This document shows positions 26,115-36,999 of a stretch of 64,000 nt of DNA, one piece after another. Numbering within the stretch: position 1 is the stretch's first letter; every line of letters begins with the position of its first letter. Origin of the DNA: Hydrogenovibrio marinus (GTDB lineage: Bacteria; Pseudomonadota; Gammaproteobacteria; Thiomicrospirales; Thiomicrospiraceae); contig NZ_AP020335.1 in assembly GCF_013340845.1 (NCBI RefSeq), positions 806,001 to 870,000 on the forward strand. The letters run 5' to 3'. The position numbers and the translations under genes were made by a program. The notes beneath the pieces are model-generated. The model did not search any database and was not told the DNA's origin. It saw nothing but the letters and a program-made list of their open reading frames with translations.

Positions 26115-27254
26115 TTGCAATTTGTCGAAGAAAAAGTAGAAGAAAGTCAGCCGGTCATTTATGACGGCAAAGTGGACCTTTTGGGCTTAGATGCTAAAGG
26201 GTTGGCGGACTTTTTTGTGTCGATTGGAGAGAAGCCATTCCGTTCTACGCAGGTGATGAAATGGATTCACCAATTCGGTATCAGCGATTTCGATGAAATG
26301 ACGAACCTCAGTAAAGCTCTGCGAGAGAGGCTGAAGCAAACTGCGATTATTCGTACGCCTAAGATTATTGCAGAACAGAAGTCTGCGGACGGTACGATTA
26401 AGTGGTTGTTGGAAGTCGATAACAACAATAGCGTTGAAGCGGTATTTATTCCTGAGAAATCTCGAGGCACTCTTTGTATTTCCTCTCAAGTAGGTTGTGC
26501 TTTGGATTGCAGTTTTTGTGCGACGGGTAAACAAGGTTTTAACCGTAACCTTGAAAACTGGGAAATCGTGGCACAGATGTGGGTTGCAAACAAGGCTCTG
26601 GGCTGCAAACCAAAAGAAGAACGCGTTATCTCCAATATCGTTTTCATGGGAATGGGCGAGCCTTTGCTGAATGTGACACACACGTTCCCTGCGGCCAGAA
26701 TTCTTATGGATGACAATGCCTATGGTTTGTCTAAGCGCCGAGTGACTATCAGTACTGCTGGCGTTGTTCCTGCAATTGATCGAATCAAAGAGAATTTGGA
26801 TGTCAGTTTGGCGATTTCACTTCATGCACCGAACAATCGCTTGAGAGATAAGTTGGTTCCGATTAACCAAAAATATCCGTTAGAAGTTTTGATGCCTGCA
26901 TTACATCGTTATGTTGAAGGCGGGCATAGCAAGAAGCACGTTACTGTTGAGTATGTGATGTTAGATGGAGTCAATGACTCTTTGGAAAATGCACAAGAGC
27001 TGATTGACCTATTAGGGGATTTGCCATGTAAAGTTAATTTGATTCCCTTTAATCCATTTAAGGGAACGCCTTATCAGCGATCTTCAAACAACGCGGTAAG
27101 AAGATTTCAAGATAAGTTGGTTAATGCAGGTCTTAAATGCACTGTACGTAAGACCCGTGGCGATGACATTGACGCGGCTTGCGGGCAGCTTGCCGGAAAA
27201 ATTACAGACAGAACTAAAAGGACTTTAAACAAATTGGAAGTGAAGTCCGTCTGA
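26115..27254 (+). CDS. rlmN: Dual-specificity 23S rRNA/tRNA adenine C2-methyltransferase
   Basis: This 379-residue radical-SAM enzyme methylates C2 of A2503 in 23S rRNA and A37 in some tRNAs. The cluster motif CxxxCxxC is C128-C132-C135 (CALDCSFCATGKQGF). The GMGEPLLN motif and a Cys near the end (LKCTVRKTRGDDIDAACGQL) for the methyl-transfer step are present. The start appears to be a TTG, because the family's N-terminal KGLADFFVSIGEKPFRSTQ follows with no usable ATG before it. Confidence 0.94.
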   Translation: MQFVEEKVEESQPVIYDGKVDLLGLDAKGLADFFVSIGEKPFRSTQVMKWIHQFGISDFDEMTNLSKALRERLKQTAIIRTPKIIAEQKSADGTIKWLLEVDNNNSVEAVFIPEKSRGTLCISSQVGCALDCSFCATGKQGFNRNLENWEIVAQMWVANKALGCKPKEERVISNIVFMGMGEPLLNVTHTFPAARILMDDNAYGLSKRRVTISTAGVVPAIDRIKENLDVSLAISLHAPNNRLRDKLVPINQKYPLEVLMPALHRYVEGGHSKKHVTVEYVMLDGVNDSLENAQELIDLLGDLPCKVNLIPFNPFKGTPYQRSSNNAVRRFQDKLVNAGLKCTVRKTRGDDIDAACGQLAGKITDRTKRTLNKLEVKSV

Positions 27255-27270
27255 AACACAGGAAGGAATC

Positions 27271-27651
27271 ATGACAGAAACCGCGAAACCAAAGTTGCAC
27301 GAGCTTTTGAAAAAAGCGCGCGTATCTCAAGCGCTAACACTTGAGATGGTAAGTGAACGACTGAAGCTGACCAAGGCGCAAATTGAGTATTTTGAAAGCC
27401 CTGATTTGGACTTGGAGCACTTAAGCCCATTTCAGCGTGGTTACCTGCGAAATTATGCAGATATTTTGTCGATAGACATCGGTGAGTTTGAATCGGCGTT
27501 CCCTGATGGTATTACCGTCAGTTCTCATTTATCGAGAGTGGAGCAAGATTCTGCAGAACAGAAGCCAATGATTTCAAATAGCGTTATGCGTTGGGGGATG
27601 TGGGCGATTATTGCCGTGATTGTCATTGTGTTGATAGCTATTAATCAGTAA
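27271..27651 (+). CDS. Short RodZ-like helix-turn-helix membrane protein
   Basis: This 126-residue protein has a Cro/CI-type helix-turn-helix of the RodZ kind at its N-terminus (LLKKARVSQALTLEMVSERLKLTKAQIEYFE) and the conserved FQRGYLRNYA segment. A single transmembrane helix (WGMWAIIAVIVIVLIAI) lies at the very C-terminus. RodZ normally continues into a periplasmic domain of some 150 residues, which is missing here. Placement between rlmN and hisS (ispG is absent) resembles the rodZ locus. A role in MreB-linked cell shape is inferred. Confidence 0.75.
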   Translation: MTETAKPKLHELLKKARVSQALTLEMVSERLKLTKAQIEYFESPDLDLEHLSPFQRGYLRNYADILSIDIGEFESAFPDGITVSSHLSRVEQDSAEQKPMISNSVMRWGMWAIIAVIVIVLIAINQ

Positions 27652-27691
27652 AGCCAATAAAAAGAATAAGAAAGTAACCTAAGAGAAAAGT

Positions 27692-28969
27692 ATGTCAAAA
27701 CAAATTTCAGCCATTCGTGGTATGAATGACTATTACGGTAAATCGGCACAAGTACTTGATTTTATCGTTGAATCTGCTGAGACCGTACTGCGCCAGTACG
27801 GCTATCAATCCATTCGATTGCCGATTGTTGAAAAAACAGAACTTTTTGCACGCTCTATCGGGGAAGTGACCGATATCGTCGAAAAAGAAATGTATACCTT
27901 TGAAGACCGAAATGGGGATAGTCTGACATTACGGCCTGAAGGAACGGCAGGGTGTGTGCGAGCGGTCATTGAAAATGGTTTGACACATAACCAAATCCAA
28001 AAGCTTTATTACATGGGGCCTATGTTCCGCCATGAACGCCCTCAGAAAGGTCGTTATCGTCAGTTTCACCAGTTTGGCGTTGAAGTTTTTGGTTTGGCAG
28101 ATGCCGACATTGATGCAGAGTTGATTGCACTAACGGCACGTTTGTGGGAAAAGCTTGGGTTGGATAATCTTGAACTTCAGATTAACTCCTTGGGTAGTCT
28201 GGAAGCGAGACAAGCCTATAAAACGATTTTGGTTGCGTATTTAACACAGCATAAAAGTCAGTTGGATGAAGACAGCTTAAGACGTTTAGAAACCAATCCT
28301 TTAAGGGTTCTGGACAGCAAGAATCCTGATATGAAATCCATCATAGAGAATGCTCCCAAGTTGATGGATCACTTGGATGATGCTTCTAAAATGCATTTTG
28401 AACAGCTAAAAACTTACCTTGACGATTTGGGTGTTGACTATGTGGTCAACCCGAACTTAGTAAGGGGGCTAGACTACTACAATAAAACCGTTTTTGAGTG
28501 GGTGACAACTGAGTTAGGTGCGCAAGGAACGGTATGTGCCGGTGGGCGCTACGATGGTCTTGTTGAGCAAATCGGTGGTAAGTCTACGCCAGCGAGCGGT
28601 TTTGCTATGGGTCTAGAGCGTTTGATGGCGCTTCTGATGGACAAAAATTTGGTTGCAGATGCTGCTGAAGCAGATATTTTTATGGTGTTGGTTGGTGAGG
28701 CTGCGTCCCGTCCTGGATTTGTCATTGCAGAGCAGTTAAGAGAACGTTTGCCGCAAGTGAAGGTTGTCATGAACTGTGGCGGTGGTAGTTTTAAGAGCCA
28801 GTTCAAAAAAGCCGATAAATCAGGTGCACGAGTTGCATTGATTATGGCTGAAGATGAAGTGAATAATCAGCAAATTGGTGTGAAATTCCTTCGTGAAGAA
28901 AAAGAACAGGTGACGCTGGGTTGGCAAAGTTTAGAAGCTGAAATGGCTAATTATTTCAACGAAATTTAA
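27692..28969 (+). CDS. hisS: Histidyl-tRNA synthetase
   Basis: This 425-residue class II synthetase charges tRNA-His. Motif 2 is seen in [21 protein letters not shown]. The histidine-specific segments [15 protein letters not shown] and [11 protein letters not shown] are intact, with motif 3 at GFAMGLERL. The C-terminal anticodon-binding domain follows. It is the first of a hisS-yfgM-bamB-der run conserved in gammaproteobacteria. Confidence 0.97.
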   Translation: MSKQISAIRGMNDYYGKSAQVLDFIVESAETVLRQYGYQSIRLPIVEKTELFARSIGEVTDIVEKEMYTFEDRNGDSLTLRPEGTAGCVRAVIENGLTHNQIQKLYYMGPMFRHERPQKGRYRQFHQFGVEVFGLADADIDAELIALTARLWEKLGLDNLELQINSLGSLEARQAYKTILVAYLTQHKSQLDEDSLRRLETNPLRVLDSKNPDMKSIIENAPKLMDHLDDASKMHFEQLKTYLDDLGVDYVVNPNLVRGLDYYNKTVFEWVTTELGAQGTVCAGGRYDGLVEQIGGKSTPASGFAMGLERLMALLMDKNLVADAAEADIFMVLVGEAASRPGFVIAEQLRERLPQVKVVMNCGGGSFKSQFKKADKSGARVALIMAEDEVNNQQIGVKFLREEKEQVTLGWQSLEAEMANYFNEI

Positions 28970-28994
28970 AGTTTATAATCATAGGAAATGTCCA

Positions 28995-29636
28995 ATGAAT
29001 CGTTATGAAACAGATGAAGAACAATTAACGGCATTAAAAAACTGGTGGGATAAGTACGGTACGGCACTTCTTTCGGCAGTATTGGTTGTGGTGTTGGCTT
29101 GGGCTGGTTGGAGTTATTATCAAAAGTCGCAATTTGCAAAAGCGTCAAACGCTTCAACGACTTTTGAGGTGTTGCAGTCTAAAGTTGAACAAAATGCTTT
29201 TGGTGATGTTGCACGTGAAGGTTTGAAGTTGATGGAAGATCAACCAAAAAGTCCTTATGCAACAGCAACGGCACTAATGGAAGCCCAGTTTGAGTTGGAA
29301 AAAGGGCATACGGATAAAGCGATTGAAAACCTACAATGGGTTATCAATCAAAATATTGATGCTTCTCTGGTATTGGTCGCCAAGTTAAGAATGACTGGTA
29401 TTTATATCGATCAGAAGCAGTACGACAAAGCAGCCAGCGTTTTGAAATCAGTTGATGCGGCGAAACTTGCGGCAGGTGAAAAAGCGAACTTTGATTTCAC
29501 CTCAGGGTTTTTAGCACTACAACAAAACCAGTTGGATGTTGCCCGTCAGTTCTTGCAGCAGGTTGTAGACAATACAGCAGCTGCGGCAAACTTGCAGAAT
29601 GTTGCGCGTTTGCAGTTGGGTGATTTAACGCAATAA
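28995..29636 (+). CDS. yfgM: YfgM-like TPR membrane protein (Sec translocon ancillary subunit)
   Basis: This 213-residue inner-membrane protein has an N-terminal cytoplasmic stub (YETDEEQLTALKNWWDKYG) and one transmembrane helix (about 22-42, ALLSAVLVVVLAWAGWSYY). A periplasmic TPR domain follows. E. coli YfgM associates with SecYEG and periplasmic chaperones. Length and position between hisS and bamB agree with this assignment. Confidence 0.9.
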   Translation: MNRYETDEEQLTALKNWWDKYGTALLSAVLVVVLAWAGWSYYQKSQFAKASNASTTFEVLQSKVEQNAFGDVAREGLKLMEDQPKSPYATATALMEAQFELEKGHTDKAIENLQWVINQNIDASLVLVAKLRMTGIYIDQKQYDKAASVLKSVDAAKLAAGEKANFDFTSGFLALQQNQLDVARQFLQQVVDNTAAAANLQNVARLQLGDLTQ

Positions 29637-29660
29637 TAATTAATTAAGACAGGTTTTCTC

Positions 29661-30923
29661 TTGAAGCACTTTCCTTTGAATCGTCATACCTTTTTCGCTC
29701 TGCCGCTGTTGCTTTTGGCAGTGACTTTACAATCTTGCTCACAGCCAGGACTTGTGCGCGAACCGACGCCTTTGGTTAAGATGTCTTCCCCTTACAGTTT
29801 GCACAAAGACTGGCAGTTGCAGTCGGATAAATTTAAATACTCCGATAGTGAAGGCCTTTATTTTGCAGAGAATAAAAAAGCTGCTTTCTTTGCCAATCCA
29901 GATGGTGTGTTGACGTCTGCATTGAAAGCCAACCAAAACCGTTGGACGGATCAGGTTTTGTGGCAGCGCAAGTTTAATGAACCGATTTTGTCTGGGCCTA
30001 CATTGTTCCAGTCAAATTTGATCATTGGGACGGCAAAGGGAAGCTTGATGAGCGTTTCCCAAGACTCCGGCGAAATCGTATGGCGAACTGAGTTGTCCAG
30101 TGAAGTTTTGAGCTTACCGGTTATTGTGGATAACACAATTTTTGTGCGCACAGTTGATGGCAAGCTTGATTCTGTCAATGCGGTTACAGGTAAAATCAAT
30201 TGGACGGTCGAACACCAGCTTCCGAATCTTTCGCTAAGAGGCATTGCACCTGTTACTTACGCAAACGATACCTTGTATGTTGGCTGGGAGTCAGGCACTG
30301 TGCAGGCACTGGATGCCAAGACCGGAGAGACTAAGTGGCAAACTCAGGTCTTGATTCCAAAAGGAAGAACTGATCTAGAGAGAATGGTTGATATCCAGTC
30401 TGAATTGGTGCTGAAGTCTGGCCGTTTATATGTGCTCGGTTACCATGGTAAGCTGGTTGCACTTAGCCCGGAAAACGGTAACCTTTTCTGGTCTAAGGAT
30501 ATTTCCGGCTTCAGAGATTTTTTGGTGGATGATAAGGCTGTCTATATCGCAGACGAAGACGACATTCTTCACGCCTATGATCTGTATACTGGGACGGAAA
30601 TCTGGAAACAAACACATTTCAAGTATCGTGTGTTGACGGATTTGTCTTTCTATAATGATCATCAAATTTTGGTGGCAGACGGCTATGGTGTGATTCATTG
30701 GGTTGATAAACTTGATGGTACTTTGGTAGCTCGTGCACGTCACAGTTCACCAGATTCAATTCGCGCTAAGATCGTTCGAGTATGGAACGATGGCAAACGC
30801 ATTTATATTCAAGATACAGGCGGCTATATTACGGCTTACACAGTGGAACCTTCGGATTGGTATGAATTTAATCATCCTGAAGACCCAATGGGCATCCTTA
30901 AAACAGCTGTGAAGAAGGGGTAG
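29661..30923 (+). CDS. bamB: Outer membrane assembly lipoprotein BamB
   Basis: This 420-residue beta-propeller lipoprotein of the BAM complex inserts outer-membrane proteins. The signal peptide ends in a lipobox LQSCSQ, so Cys26 should be lipidated. Repeated PQQ-like blades are visible (GSLMSVSQDSGEIVWRTEL, GKLDSVNAVTGKINWTVE, GTVQALDAKTGETKWQT). The start is a TTG, since no ATG lies between it and the lipobox. It is the third gene of the hisS-der run and ends three bases before der. Confidence 0.93.
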   Translation: MKHFPLNRHTFFALPLLLLAVTLQSCSQPGLVREPTPLVKMSSPYSLHKDWQLQSDKFKYSDSEGLYFAENKKAAFFANPDGVLTSALKANQNRWTDQVLWQRKFNEPILSGPTLFQSNLIIGTAKGSLMSVSQDSGEIVWRTELSSEVLSLPVIVDNTIFVRTVDGKLDSVNAVTGKINWTVEHQLPNLSLRGIAPVTYANDTLYVGWESGTVQALDAKTGETKWQTQVLIPKGRTDLERMVDIQSELVLKSGRLYVLGYHGKLVALSPENGNLFWSKDISGFRDFLVDDKAVYIADEDDILHAYDLYTGTEIWKQTHFKYRVLTDLSFYNDHQILVADGYGVIHWVDKLDGTLVARARHSSPDSIRAKIVRVWNDGKRIYIQDTGGYITAYTVEPSDWYEFNHPEDPMGILKTAVKKG

Positions 30924-30925
30924 TT

Positions 30926-32368
30926 GTGAGTAAACCTGTTATTGCCCTTGTGGGGCGTCCTAATGTCGGAAAGTCGACTCTATTCAATCGGCTGACCCGA
31001 ACCAGGGATGCGATTGTAGCCGATTATCCCGGCTTAACCCGAGATCGTCAGTATGGCACCGGTAGAACGGGGAATCACCCTTACATCGTAGTCGATACCG
31101 GTGGTTTAAGTGGCGAGCAAGAGGGGGTCGATCCTTTGATGGCGGGGCAAGTTCGCTCGGCAATAGAAGAGTCTGATGCCATTTTGTTTTTGGTGGATGG
31201 TCGAGCAGGTTTGATTCCTGCGGATGAAGCCATTGCCAATTATATTCGCCAGTTTAACAAGCCTACCTATCTTTTGGTCAACAAAGCGGAAGGCCATAGT
31301 CACCAATTGATTTCTGCGGATTTCTTTCAAATGGGGTTGGGGCAACCTTTCGTAATCTCTTCTGCGCATGGTGATAATGTCAAAGAAACCATCGATCACA
31401 TATTGGATGAAGTCGTTACTGAAGAGGAAGAAGAAAAAGCTTTTGATTTGGACGAACATCCTGGGATTCGAGTAGCTGTTGTCGGTCGTCCTAATGTTGG
31501 TAAATCAACATTGATCAACCGAATGATCGGTGAAGAGCGTGTGGTGGCATTTGATATGCCGGGGACCACTCGAGACAGTATTTTTGTGCCTTTTGAGCGC
31601 GATGGTCAAGCTTATACGTTGATTGACACCGCTGGGGTTAGACGTCGCAAGAACATCAAAGAGAAAATTGAGAAATTCAGTATTGTCAAAGCTATTGAAG
31701 CCATGGAGTCTTGTAATGTCGTGGTGTTGGTTATTGACGGTTCAGAAGGTATCACTGATCAGGATTTAACGTTGCTTGGTTTGGCGCTTGAGTCGGGACG
31801 AGGCTTGGTTATTGCTATCAATAAATGGGATAACCTAACCGAAGACCAGCGTAACAAGATCAAACATGAGTTGGAGTTTAAACTACACTTTGTCGACTAT
31901 GCGAAGAAGCATTTGATCTCTGCTCTACACGGTTCTGGTGTTGGCGACCTGTTTAAAACCATTCGTGGTGTGTATCAAGCGGTTATGAAGAAAGTGTCTA
32001 CCTCTGATCTTAACCGTGTTTTGGAACAAGCTGTTTTAGATCATCAGCCGCCTTTGATTGGTGGCAGACGTGTTAAATTGCGTTACGCTCATTTGGGTGG
32101 TTCAAACCCGCCACGCGTGATTATCCATGGTACTCAGGTGGATAAATTGCCACAGGCTTATACTAAGTATTTGATGAACGTGTTCCGTAAAGCTTTCAAG
32201 TGGCAGGGCACGCCTGTGTTTATCGAATATAAAGTGACGGTGAACCCTTATGAAAATCGTAAAAGCTCCTTCAGTAGCCGTCGTGGTAAATCCGAATCAC
32301 AGTCGGAAAACTTGGCTGTAAAACGTCGTAAAAAGAAGAATACTCAGCAAAAGAGACGGACGAATTAA
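30926..32368 (+). CDS. der: Ribosome biogenesis GTPase Der (EngA)
   Basis: This 480-residue protein has two tandem GTPase domains and assists 50S subunit maturation. Both P-loops read GRPNVGKST (residues about 10 and 186). The linked switch motifs (DYPGLTRDR, DMPGTTRDS) and NKWD are present. The C-terminal KH-like domain ends in a basic tail rich in Lys and Arg. The start is a GTG two bases after the bamB stop codon. No clear terminator follows. Confidence 0.96.
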   Translation: MSKPVIALVGRPNVGKSTLFNRLTRTRDAIVADYPGLTRDRQYGTGRTGNHPYIVVDTGGLSGEQEGVDPLMAGQVRSAIEESDAILFLVDGRAGLIPADEAIANYIRQFNKPTYLLVNKAEGHSHQLISADFFQMGLGQPFVISSAHGDNVKETIDHILDEVVTEEEEEKAFDLDEHPGIRVAVVGRPNVGKSTLINRMIGEERVVAFDMPGTTRDSIFVPFERDGQAYTLIDTAGVRRRKNIKEKIEKFSIVKAIEAMESCNVVVLVIDGSEGITDQDLTLLGLALESGRGLVIAINKWDNLTEDQRNKIKHELEFKLHFVDYAKKHLISALHGSGVGDLFKTIRGVYQAVMKKVSTSDLNRVLEQAVLDHQPPLIGGRRVKLRYAHLGGSNPPRVIIHGTQVDKLPQAYTKYLMNVFRKAFKWQGTPVFIEYKVTVNPYENRKSSFSSRRGKSESQSENLAVKRRKKKNTQQKRRTN

Positions 32369-32464
32369 TTGCTATTTTGCTATGTACGATAGTCAGGCGG
32401 AATGCTTGGCTGAGTGGCAAAATTATTTTATGCAGCTATTCAAATTGTTAAAATAGTCGTTTTC

Positions 32465-32552
32465 CCTAAATGCCTAAGGCTTTAGGAGGAATTGGGGGGA
32501 GTGTTAGGCCTTAAAATCGGCTATTTCACTTACCCCAACCTGGCAAATTTTT
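32465..32552. repeat. Hairpin and half-element of the dispersed repeat, copy 3
   Basis: A hairpin (CCTAAA/TTTAGG with inner GCC/GGC, 32465-32486) is followed at 32533-32552 by CCCCAACCTGGCAAATTTTT, the right-hand arm of the dispersed repeat. The left arm is missing or too diverged to pair. The element lies between der and the large oxidoreductase gene, which run in the same direction. Confidence 0.6.
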
Positions 32553-32630
32553 GCCGTCAATTCAAAGAAGATTTTGGTGACATTCAGAGCGTTGAATGTC
32601 TTTTTGTTATCGACAGATTTCGTTTCTGAA

Positions 32631-35600
32631 ATGTCGAAACCAGCTTGGGATGTTTTCATGGGTCATAGAATTAGAGAGATTCCTTACAACTACACCTCCT
32701 TTTCCGATAAAGAAATTGCATTGCGCTTTGTTGGCATGGAAGGCTGGAAATGTATCGAGTCGCTTCGTGATTCCAGAAATACTGGGCGTTCTGCACGCAT
32801 GCTATTTGAAGTGCTGGGTGACATGTGGGTTGTTTCGCGTAACCCATACATTCAAGATGACTTGATTGAAAACCCTAAGCGTCGTGATGCCCTGATCAAG
32901 GCACTTGAACACAGACTTAAGCAAGTTGAATCCCGTCTGAATGGTAACCAGAAAGCGGAAGAATTACTGTCTTCTATTCGTGGTGCCGTCAACAAATTCA
33001 CCGAATGGTTTCCGCATCAAATCGAACTGCGTAGCAAAGTTCGTAAAAAACTTTCTAAACACACTCGCCTAGATAATATTGACTTCGGCGGTCTAGCGCG
33101 TGTTTCTCACGCGACCGACGCGACTGACTGGCGTGTAGAGTTGCCGCTGGTTGTGGTCTCTCCGGACACCGAAGAAGAAGTTGCCTATCTGGTTGATGGT
33201 TGTATTCAACTTGGTTTGACGATTATTCCTCGTGGAGGCGGAACGGGTTACACAGGTGGTGCGATTCCGCTTTATCAAGATTCTGTTGTCATCAACACTG
33301 AAAAGCTTGAGTACATGAGTTTGGTTGAGCATGTTGACCTGCCGGGCATTGGTAAGGTGCCGACTATTCAAACGGGTGCGGGTGTGGTGACACGCCGAGT
33401 ATCCGAACAAGCTGAGCGTTTCGGTTATGCGTTTGCAGTAGACCCAACTTCTCAAGATGCATCTTGTATCGGTGGGAATATCGCAATGAATGCGGGGGGT
33501 AAAAAAGCCGTTCTGTGGGGGACAACGCTGGATAACCTTGCTTCATGGAAGATGGTTACGCCTGATGCCGAGTGGTTGGAAGTGGAGCGTATCAACCATA
33601 ACCTCGGTAAATTGCAGGATCAAAATACTGTTAAGTTCCGCATTAATCGTTATGAAAAAGATGGTAAAACGCCTGTCGGTAAAACTGAAACACTTGAAAT
33701 GCCAGGATCAGCTTTCCGTCATGCAGGGTTAGGTAAGGATGTTACCGATAAGTTTCTAAGTGGGTTGCCAGGGATTCAAAAGGAAGGTTGTGACGGGCTT
33801 ATCACCTCTGCGCGTTTCGTTGTGCACCGTATGCCAAGCCATATCCGTACGGTTTGTTTGGAGTTTTTCGGAACTGATTTGAGCAAGGCTGTGCCTGCGA
33901 TTGTAGAAATTACAGATTATATCGAATCCAAGAAAGCACATGGCATCTTGCTGTCAGGCCTTGAGCATTTGGACGAACGTTATATCAAGGCTGTCAACTA
34001 CAACACTAAGGCTAACCGCAAAGGTCTGCCGAAAATGATTCTGCTTGCAGATATTGCTGGTGAGAATGGTTTTGAAGTTGCCAACACGGCGCAAGAGATT
34101 GTAGAGCTGGCGAAAAAGCGTGATGCCGAAGGGTTTATCGCCGTTTCTGAAGAAGCGAGAAAGCGCTTCTGGGCGGATCGTTCTCGTACAGCAGCCATTT
34201 CAAAGCATACCAACGCGTTTAAAATCAACGAAGATGTAGTTATCCCGCTTGAGAATCTCAACGAGTACAACACGGAAATTGAGCGCATCAACATTGAAGA
34301 ATCCATCAAGAATAAACTTCAAATATTGGATCAGTTGAACGCTTATTTCGCAGGTGAAATTCCTGAGTACACGTTAGAAGACGATTTCGAGAACTCGGAA
34401 GGACAGCCTGCAAGCTATTTCAAAGACAAAGTGGCCGCAACACTTGGACATATTGGTAAAACCAAAGCCAGATGGGAAGGTATTTTGCAGAATCTGGATG
34501 TTCAGGTGTTGACTAAACCAGAGTTGTTGCTGGAAGGTGAGGCTCTGAAATTAAGTGCAGACGATACTTTTGTTAGCTTGCTGCTAAAACGTGAGATCAA
34601 GATTTCCTACAAATCGGAAATGGTGACTTTCTTACAAGAAGTGTTTATGGGACATGATTTTGAAGCCCTGCACACACGCTTGAAGAAACTGCATTTTGAA
34701 ATCCGTAACGCTCGCTTGTTTGTTGCGCTGCACATGCATGCGGGAGATGGAAACATTCATACGAATATTCCAGTTCACTCCAATAATTATGAAATGATTC
34801 ATCAGGCGGAAGTGATTGTCGACCGCATCATGGAGATTGCCAAGCGCTTGAACGGGGTTATTTCCGGTGAGCATGGCATTGGACTGACCAAATTCCAATA
34901 TCTGGATAAAGATAAGATTCAGGCTTTTGTGGATTACAAGAATAAGGTTGATCCACACGGACACTTCAACAAAGGTAAGTTGATGCCGGGCTCAGGCCTG
35001 CAAAATGCCTATACACCTTCGTTGCACTTGGTGGAACAAGAAGCCTTGATTCTTGAAGCGAACGACCTGGATTTACTGAACAAAGACATTAAAGACTGTT
35101 TGCGTTGCGGTAAGTGCAAACCCGTTTGTCAGACGCATATTCCTCGCGCGAATTTATTGTATTCGCCGCGCAACAAGATTTTAGCGACTGGTCAGGTGAT
35201 TGAAGCCTTCTTGTATGAAGAACAGACAAGACGCGGTATTTCGTTACATCACTTTGATGCAATGAATGACGTTGCCGACCATTGTACAACTTGCCATAAG
35301 TGCGAAACACCGTGTCCGGTTGATATCGACTTTGGGGATGTTTCCATCCATATGCGTACGATTTTGACCAATATGGGGCAGAAGAGGTCCAGCATTATGG
35401 TGAAGCTGGCATTATATTTCTTGAATACCAAGCATCCATTCACTATCAATTTTCTTCGAAAAACGATGATCGGTTGGGGTGCGGTAGCCATGACCATTGG
35501 TCACCGTTTTGCCAGATTGTTTGGTTTGGTTGAACGTAAGAATGCTTTACCAGCCAGTACCAGTGAACCGGCACCAATACAGCAGCATGTCATTAACTTT

Positions 35601-36509
35601 GTCAGAAAGCCATTGGATACCGGACCAAACCAAAGTAGTTACCGTTCTGTGCTGGGACTGGAAGATGCAACTCAAGTGCCGATTGTTCGCGATCCGAATA
35701 AGACGACTGAAGATACGGAAGCGGTATTCTATTTCCCAGGATGTGGTTCTGAGCGCTTGTTTAGTGATATCGGCTTGGCAACCATTTCATCATTGTATGA
35801 TGCTGGCGTGCAGACAGTATTGCCACCGGGTTATCTATGTTGTGGTTATCCGCAAGCGGCAGCAGGCTTGGCACAAAAAAGCTCTCAAATTACAACAGAG
35901 AACCGAGCATTGTTCCATCGTGTCGCCAATACTCTGAATTACATGGATATCAATACGGTCATCGTCTCTTGCGGGACTTGTTATGACCAATTGACTAAAT
36001 ATGAATTCGAACGCATTTTCCCAGGTTGTCGATTGATGGATATCCACGAGTTCCTAACCGAAAGAGGGATGGGTTTGGAAAGCCCAACAGGTAAGCAATA
36101 TCTGTATCATACTCCTTGTCATGATCCGATGAAGAAAATGGATGGTACGACGGTCGCGAAAGATTTGCTGCAATCTGAAGTTTTGTTCTCCGACCGTTGT
36201 TGTGCGGAGGCCGGAACCTTAGCAACAAGTCGTCCTGATATTGCCAACCAATTGCGCTTCCGTAAAGAGGAAGAATTGACGAAAGGAATTGTTGAGTTGA
36301 CGGGTGAATCCAAAGTGAAAAACGGTGAGGTGAAACTGCTGACGTCTTGCCCAGCGTGTCAACAAGGGTTAAACCGCTATCACGATAATACAGGCTTAGA
36401 CACGGATTATATTGTTGTTGAGTTGATGAAAAACCGTTATGGCAACACTTGGAACAAAGAGTTCTATGAAAAGCTTAAGAATGGCGGCGTAGAAAAAGTG
36501 CTGCTGTAA
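32631..36509 (+). CDS. Giant FAD-linked/Fe-S oxidoreductase (DUF3683-type, GlcD/GlpC-like fusion)
   Basis: This protein has about 1292 residues. An N-terminal region with [13 protein letters not shown] is typical of DUF3683. The FAD-binding domain includes [15 protein letters not shown] near residue 205 and [13 protein letters not shown]. The FAD-oxidase C-terminal domain follows ([13 protein letters not shown] and GEHGIG, about 700-755). Two 4Fe-4S motifs come next ([12 protein letters not shown] and [12 protein letters not shown], about 822-895). Two CCG domains end the protein (GCGSER with CCGYP, then HTPCHD with CCAEAGT). The substrate is probably a 2-hydroxy acid such as D-lactate or glycolate, but this is an inference. 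The start is uncertain: a TTG at 32574 and an ATG at 32658 are alternatives. Confidence 0.85.
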   Translation: MSKPAWDVFMGHRIREIPYNYTSFSDKEIALRFVGMEGWKCIESLRDSRNTGRSARMLFEVLGDMWVVSRNPYIQDDLIENPKRRDALIKALEHRLKQVESRLNGNQKAEELLSSIRGAVNKFTEWFPHQIELRSKVRKKLSKHTRLDNIDFGGLARVSHATDATDWRVELPLVVVSPDTEEEVAYLVDGCIQLGLTIIPRGGGTGYTGGAIPLYQDSVVINTEKLEYMSLVEHVDLPGIGKVPTIQTGAGVVTRRVSEQAERFGYAFAVDPTSQDASCIGGNIAMNAGGKKAVLWGTTLDNLASWKMVTPDAEWLEVERINHNLGKLQDQNTVKFRINRYEKDGKTPVGKTETLEMPGSAFRHAGLGKDVTDKFLSGLPGIQKEGCDGLITSARFVVHRMPSHIRTVCLEFFGTDLSKAVPAIVEITDYIESKKAHGILLSGLEHLDERYIKAVNYNTKANRKGLPKMILLADIAGENGFEVANTAQEIVELAKKRDAEGFIAVSEEARKRFWADRSRTAAISKHTNAFKINEDVVIPLENLNEYNTEIERINIEESIKNKLQILDQLNAYFAGEIPEYTLEDDFENSEGQPASYFKDKVAATLGHIGKTKARWEGILQNLDVQVLTKPELLLEGEALKLSADDTFVSLLLKREIKISYKSEMVTFLQEVFMGHDFEALHTRLKKLHFEIRNARLFVALHMHAGDGNIHTNIPVHSNNYEMIHQAEVIVDRIMEIAKRLNGVISGEHGIGLTKFQYLDKDKIQAFVDYKNKVDPHGHFNKGKLMPGSGLQNAYTPSLHLVEQEALILEANDLDLLNKDIKDCLRCGKCKPVCQTHIPRANLLYSPRNKILATGQVIEAFLYEEQTRRGISLHHFDAMNDVADHCTTCHKCETPCPVDIDFGDVSIHMRTILTNMGQKRSSIMVKLALYFLNTKHPFTINFLRKTMIGWGAVAMTIGHRFARLFGLVERKNALPASTSEPAPIQQHVINFVRKPLDTGPNQSSYRSVLGLEDATQVPIVRDPNKTTEDTEAVFYFPGCGSERLFSDIGLATISSLYDAGVQTVLPPGYLCCGYPQAAAGLAQKSSQITTENRALFHRVANTLNYMDINTVIVSCGTCYDQLTKYEFERIFPGCRLMDIHEFLTERGMGLESPTGKQYLYHTPCHDPMKKMDGTTVAKDLLQSEVLFSDRCCAEAGTLATSRPDIANQLRFRKEEELTKGIVELTGESKVKNGEVKLLTSCPACQQGLNRYHDNTGLDTDYIVVELMKNRYGNTWNKEFYEKLKNGGVEKVLL

Positions 36510-36529
36510 AACATACTGATTTACAGGCA

Positions 36530-36559
36530 TAAAAAAACCTCCGTAACGGAGGTTTTTTT
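36530..36559. terminator. Bidirectional terminator
   Basis: The hairpin AAAAAACCTCC-GTAAC-GGAGGTTTTTT lies between the convergent oxidoreductase and cytochrome c genes. A and T runs on both sides allow termination on both strands. Confidence 0.9.
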
Positions 36560-36576
36560 GTATTCCGGTTAAGGAA

Positions 36577-36876
36577 TTATTTTTGAGATGAGTAGTAAGC
36601 AGCTAATGCTTTGATTTCATCATCAGTTAGACCTTTAGCAAACATTTGCATAGTTGCGTTGTGACGGAAACCATCTCTGAAGTCTTTCAGGGCTTTTTCA
36701 AGGTAAGCAGCATGCTGGCCAGCCAATACTGGGAAGTTTGGAACAACGCTATGACCACCCTGACCATGGCAACCTACACAGGTTTTTACTTTTGCAGGTT
36801 CTTCCGCTGCATTTGCAGCAGGTGCAAGTGTTAAAGTTGCTACAGATGCGAGTAGAGCTAAAGTTGTTTTTTTCAT
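36577..36876 (-). CDS. Small periplasmic c-type cytochrome
   Basis: This 99-residue class I cytochrome c resembles cytochrome c553/c4 domains. A Sec signal peptide (about 1-23, ending ANA) precedes the haem motif CVGCH at about 37-41. A Met that could be the sixth ligand lies in NATMQMFAKGLTDDEI. It is probably a soluble electron carrier between respiratory or Sox complexes and a terminal oxidase. The gene is monocistronic. Confidence 0.9.
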   Translation of the reverse strand: MKKTTLALLASVATLTLAPAANAAEEPAKVKTCVGCHGQGGHSVVPNFPVLAGQHAAYLEKALKDFRDGFRHNATMQMFAKGLTDDEIKALAAYYSSQK

Positions 36877-36999
36877 TTTTACTTTCTCATTTCATAGTAT
36901 TTAGAAAAATAGTCCGCTTATTAGAAACTATCCCTGCAATGAGGTCAAGTTTAAGACAATTGCTAAAGCTTGAATTCAGCCCAAAGTTTTTAAATAGGG

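Noticed and set aside
26187-26681. Open frame of 164 codons on the minus strand
   Set aside because: Antisense shadow of rlmN, including its radical-SAM motif; no family features of its own.
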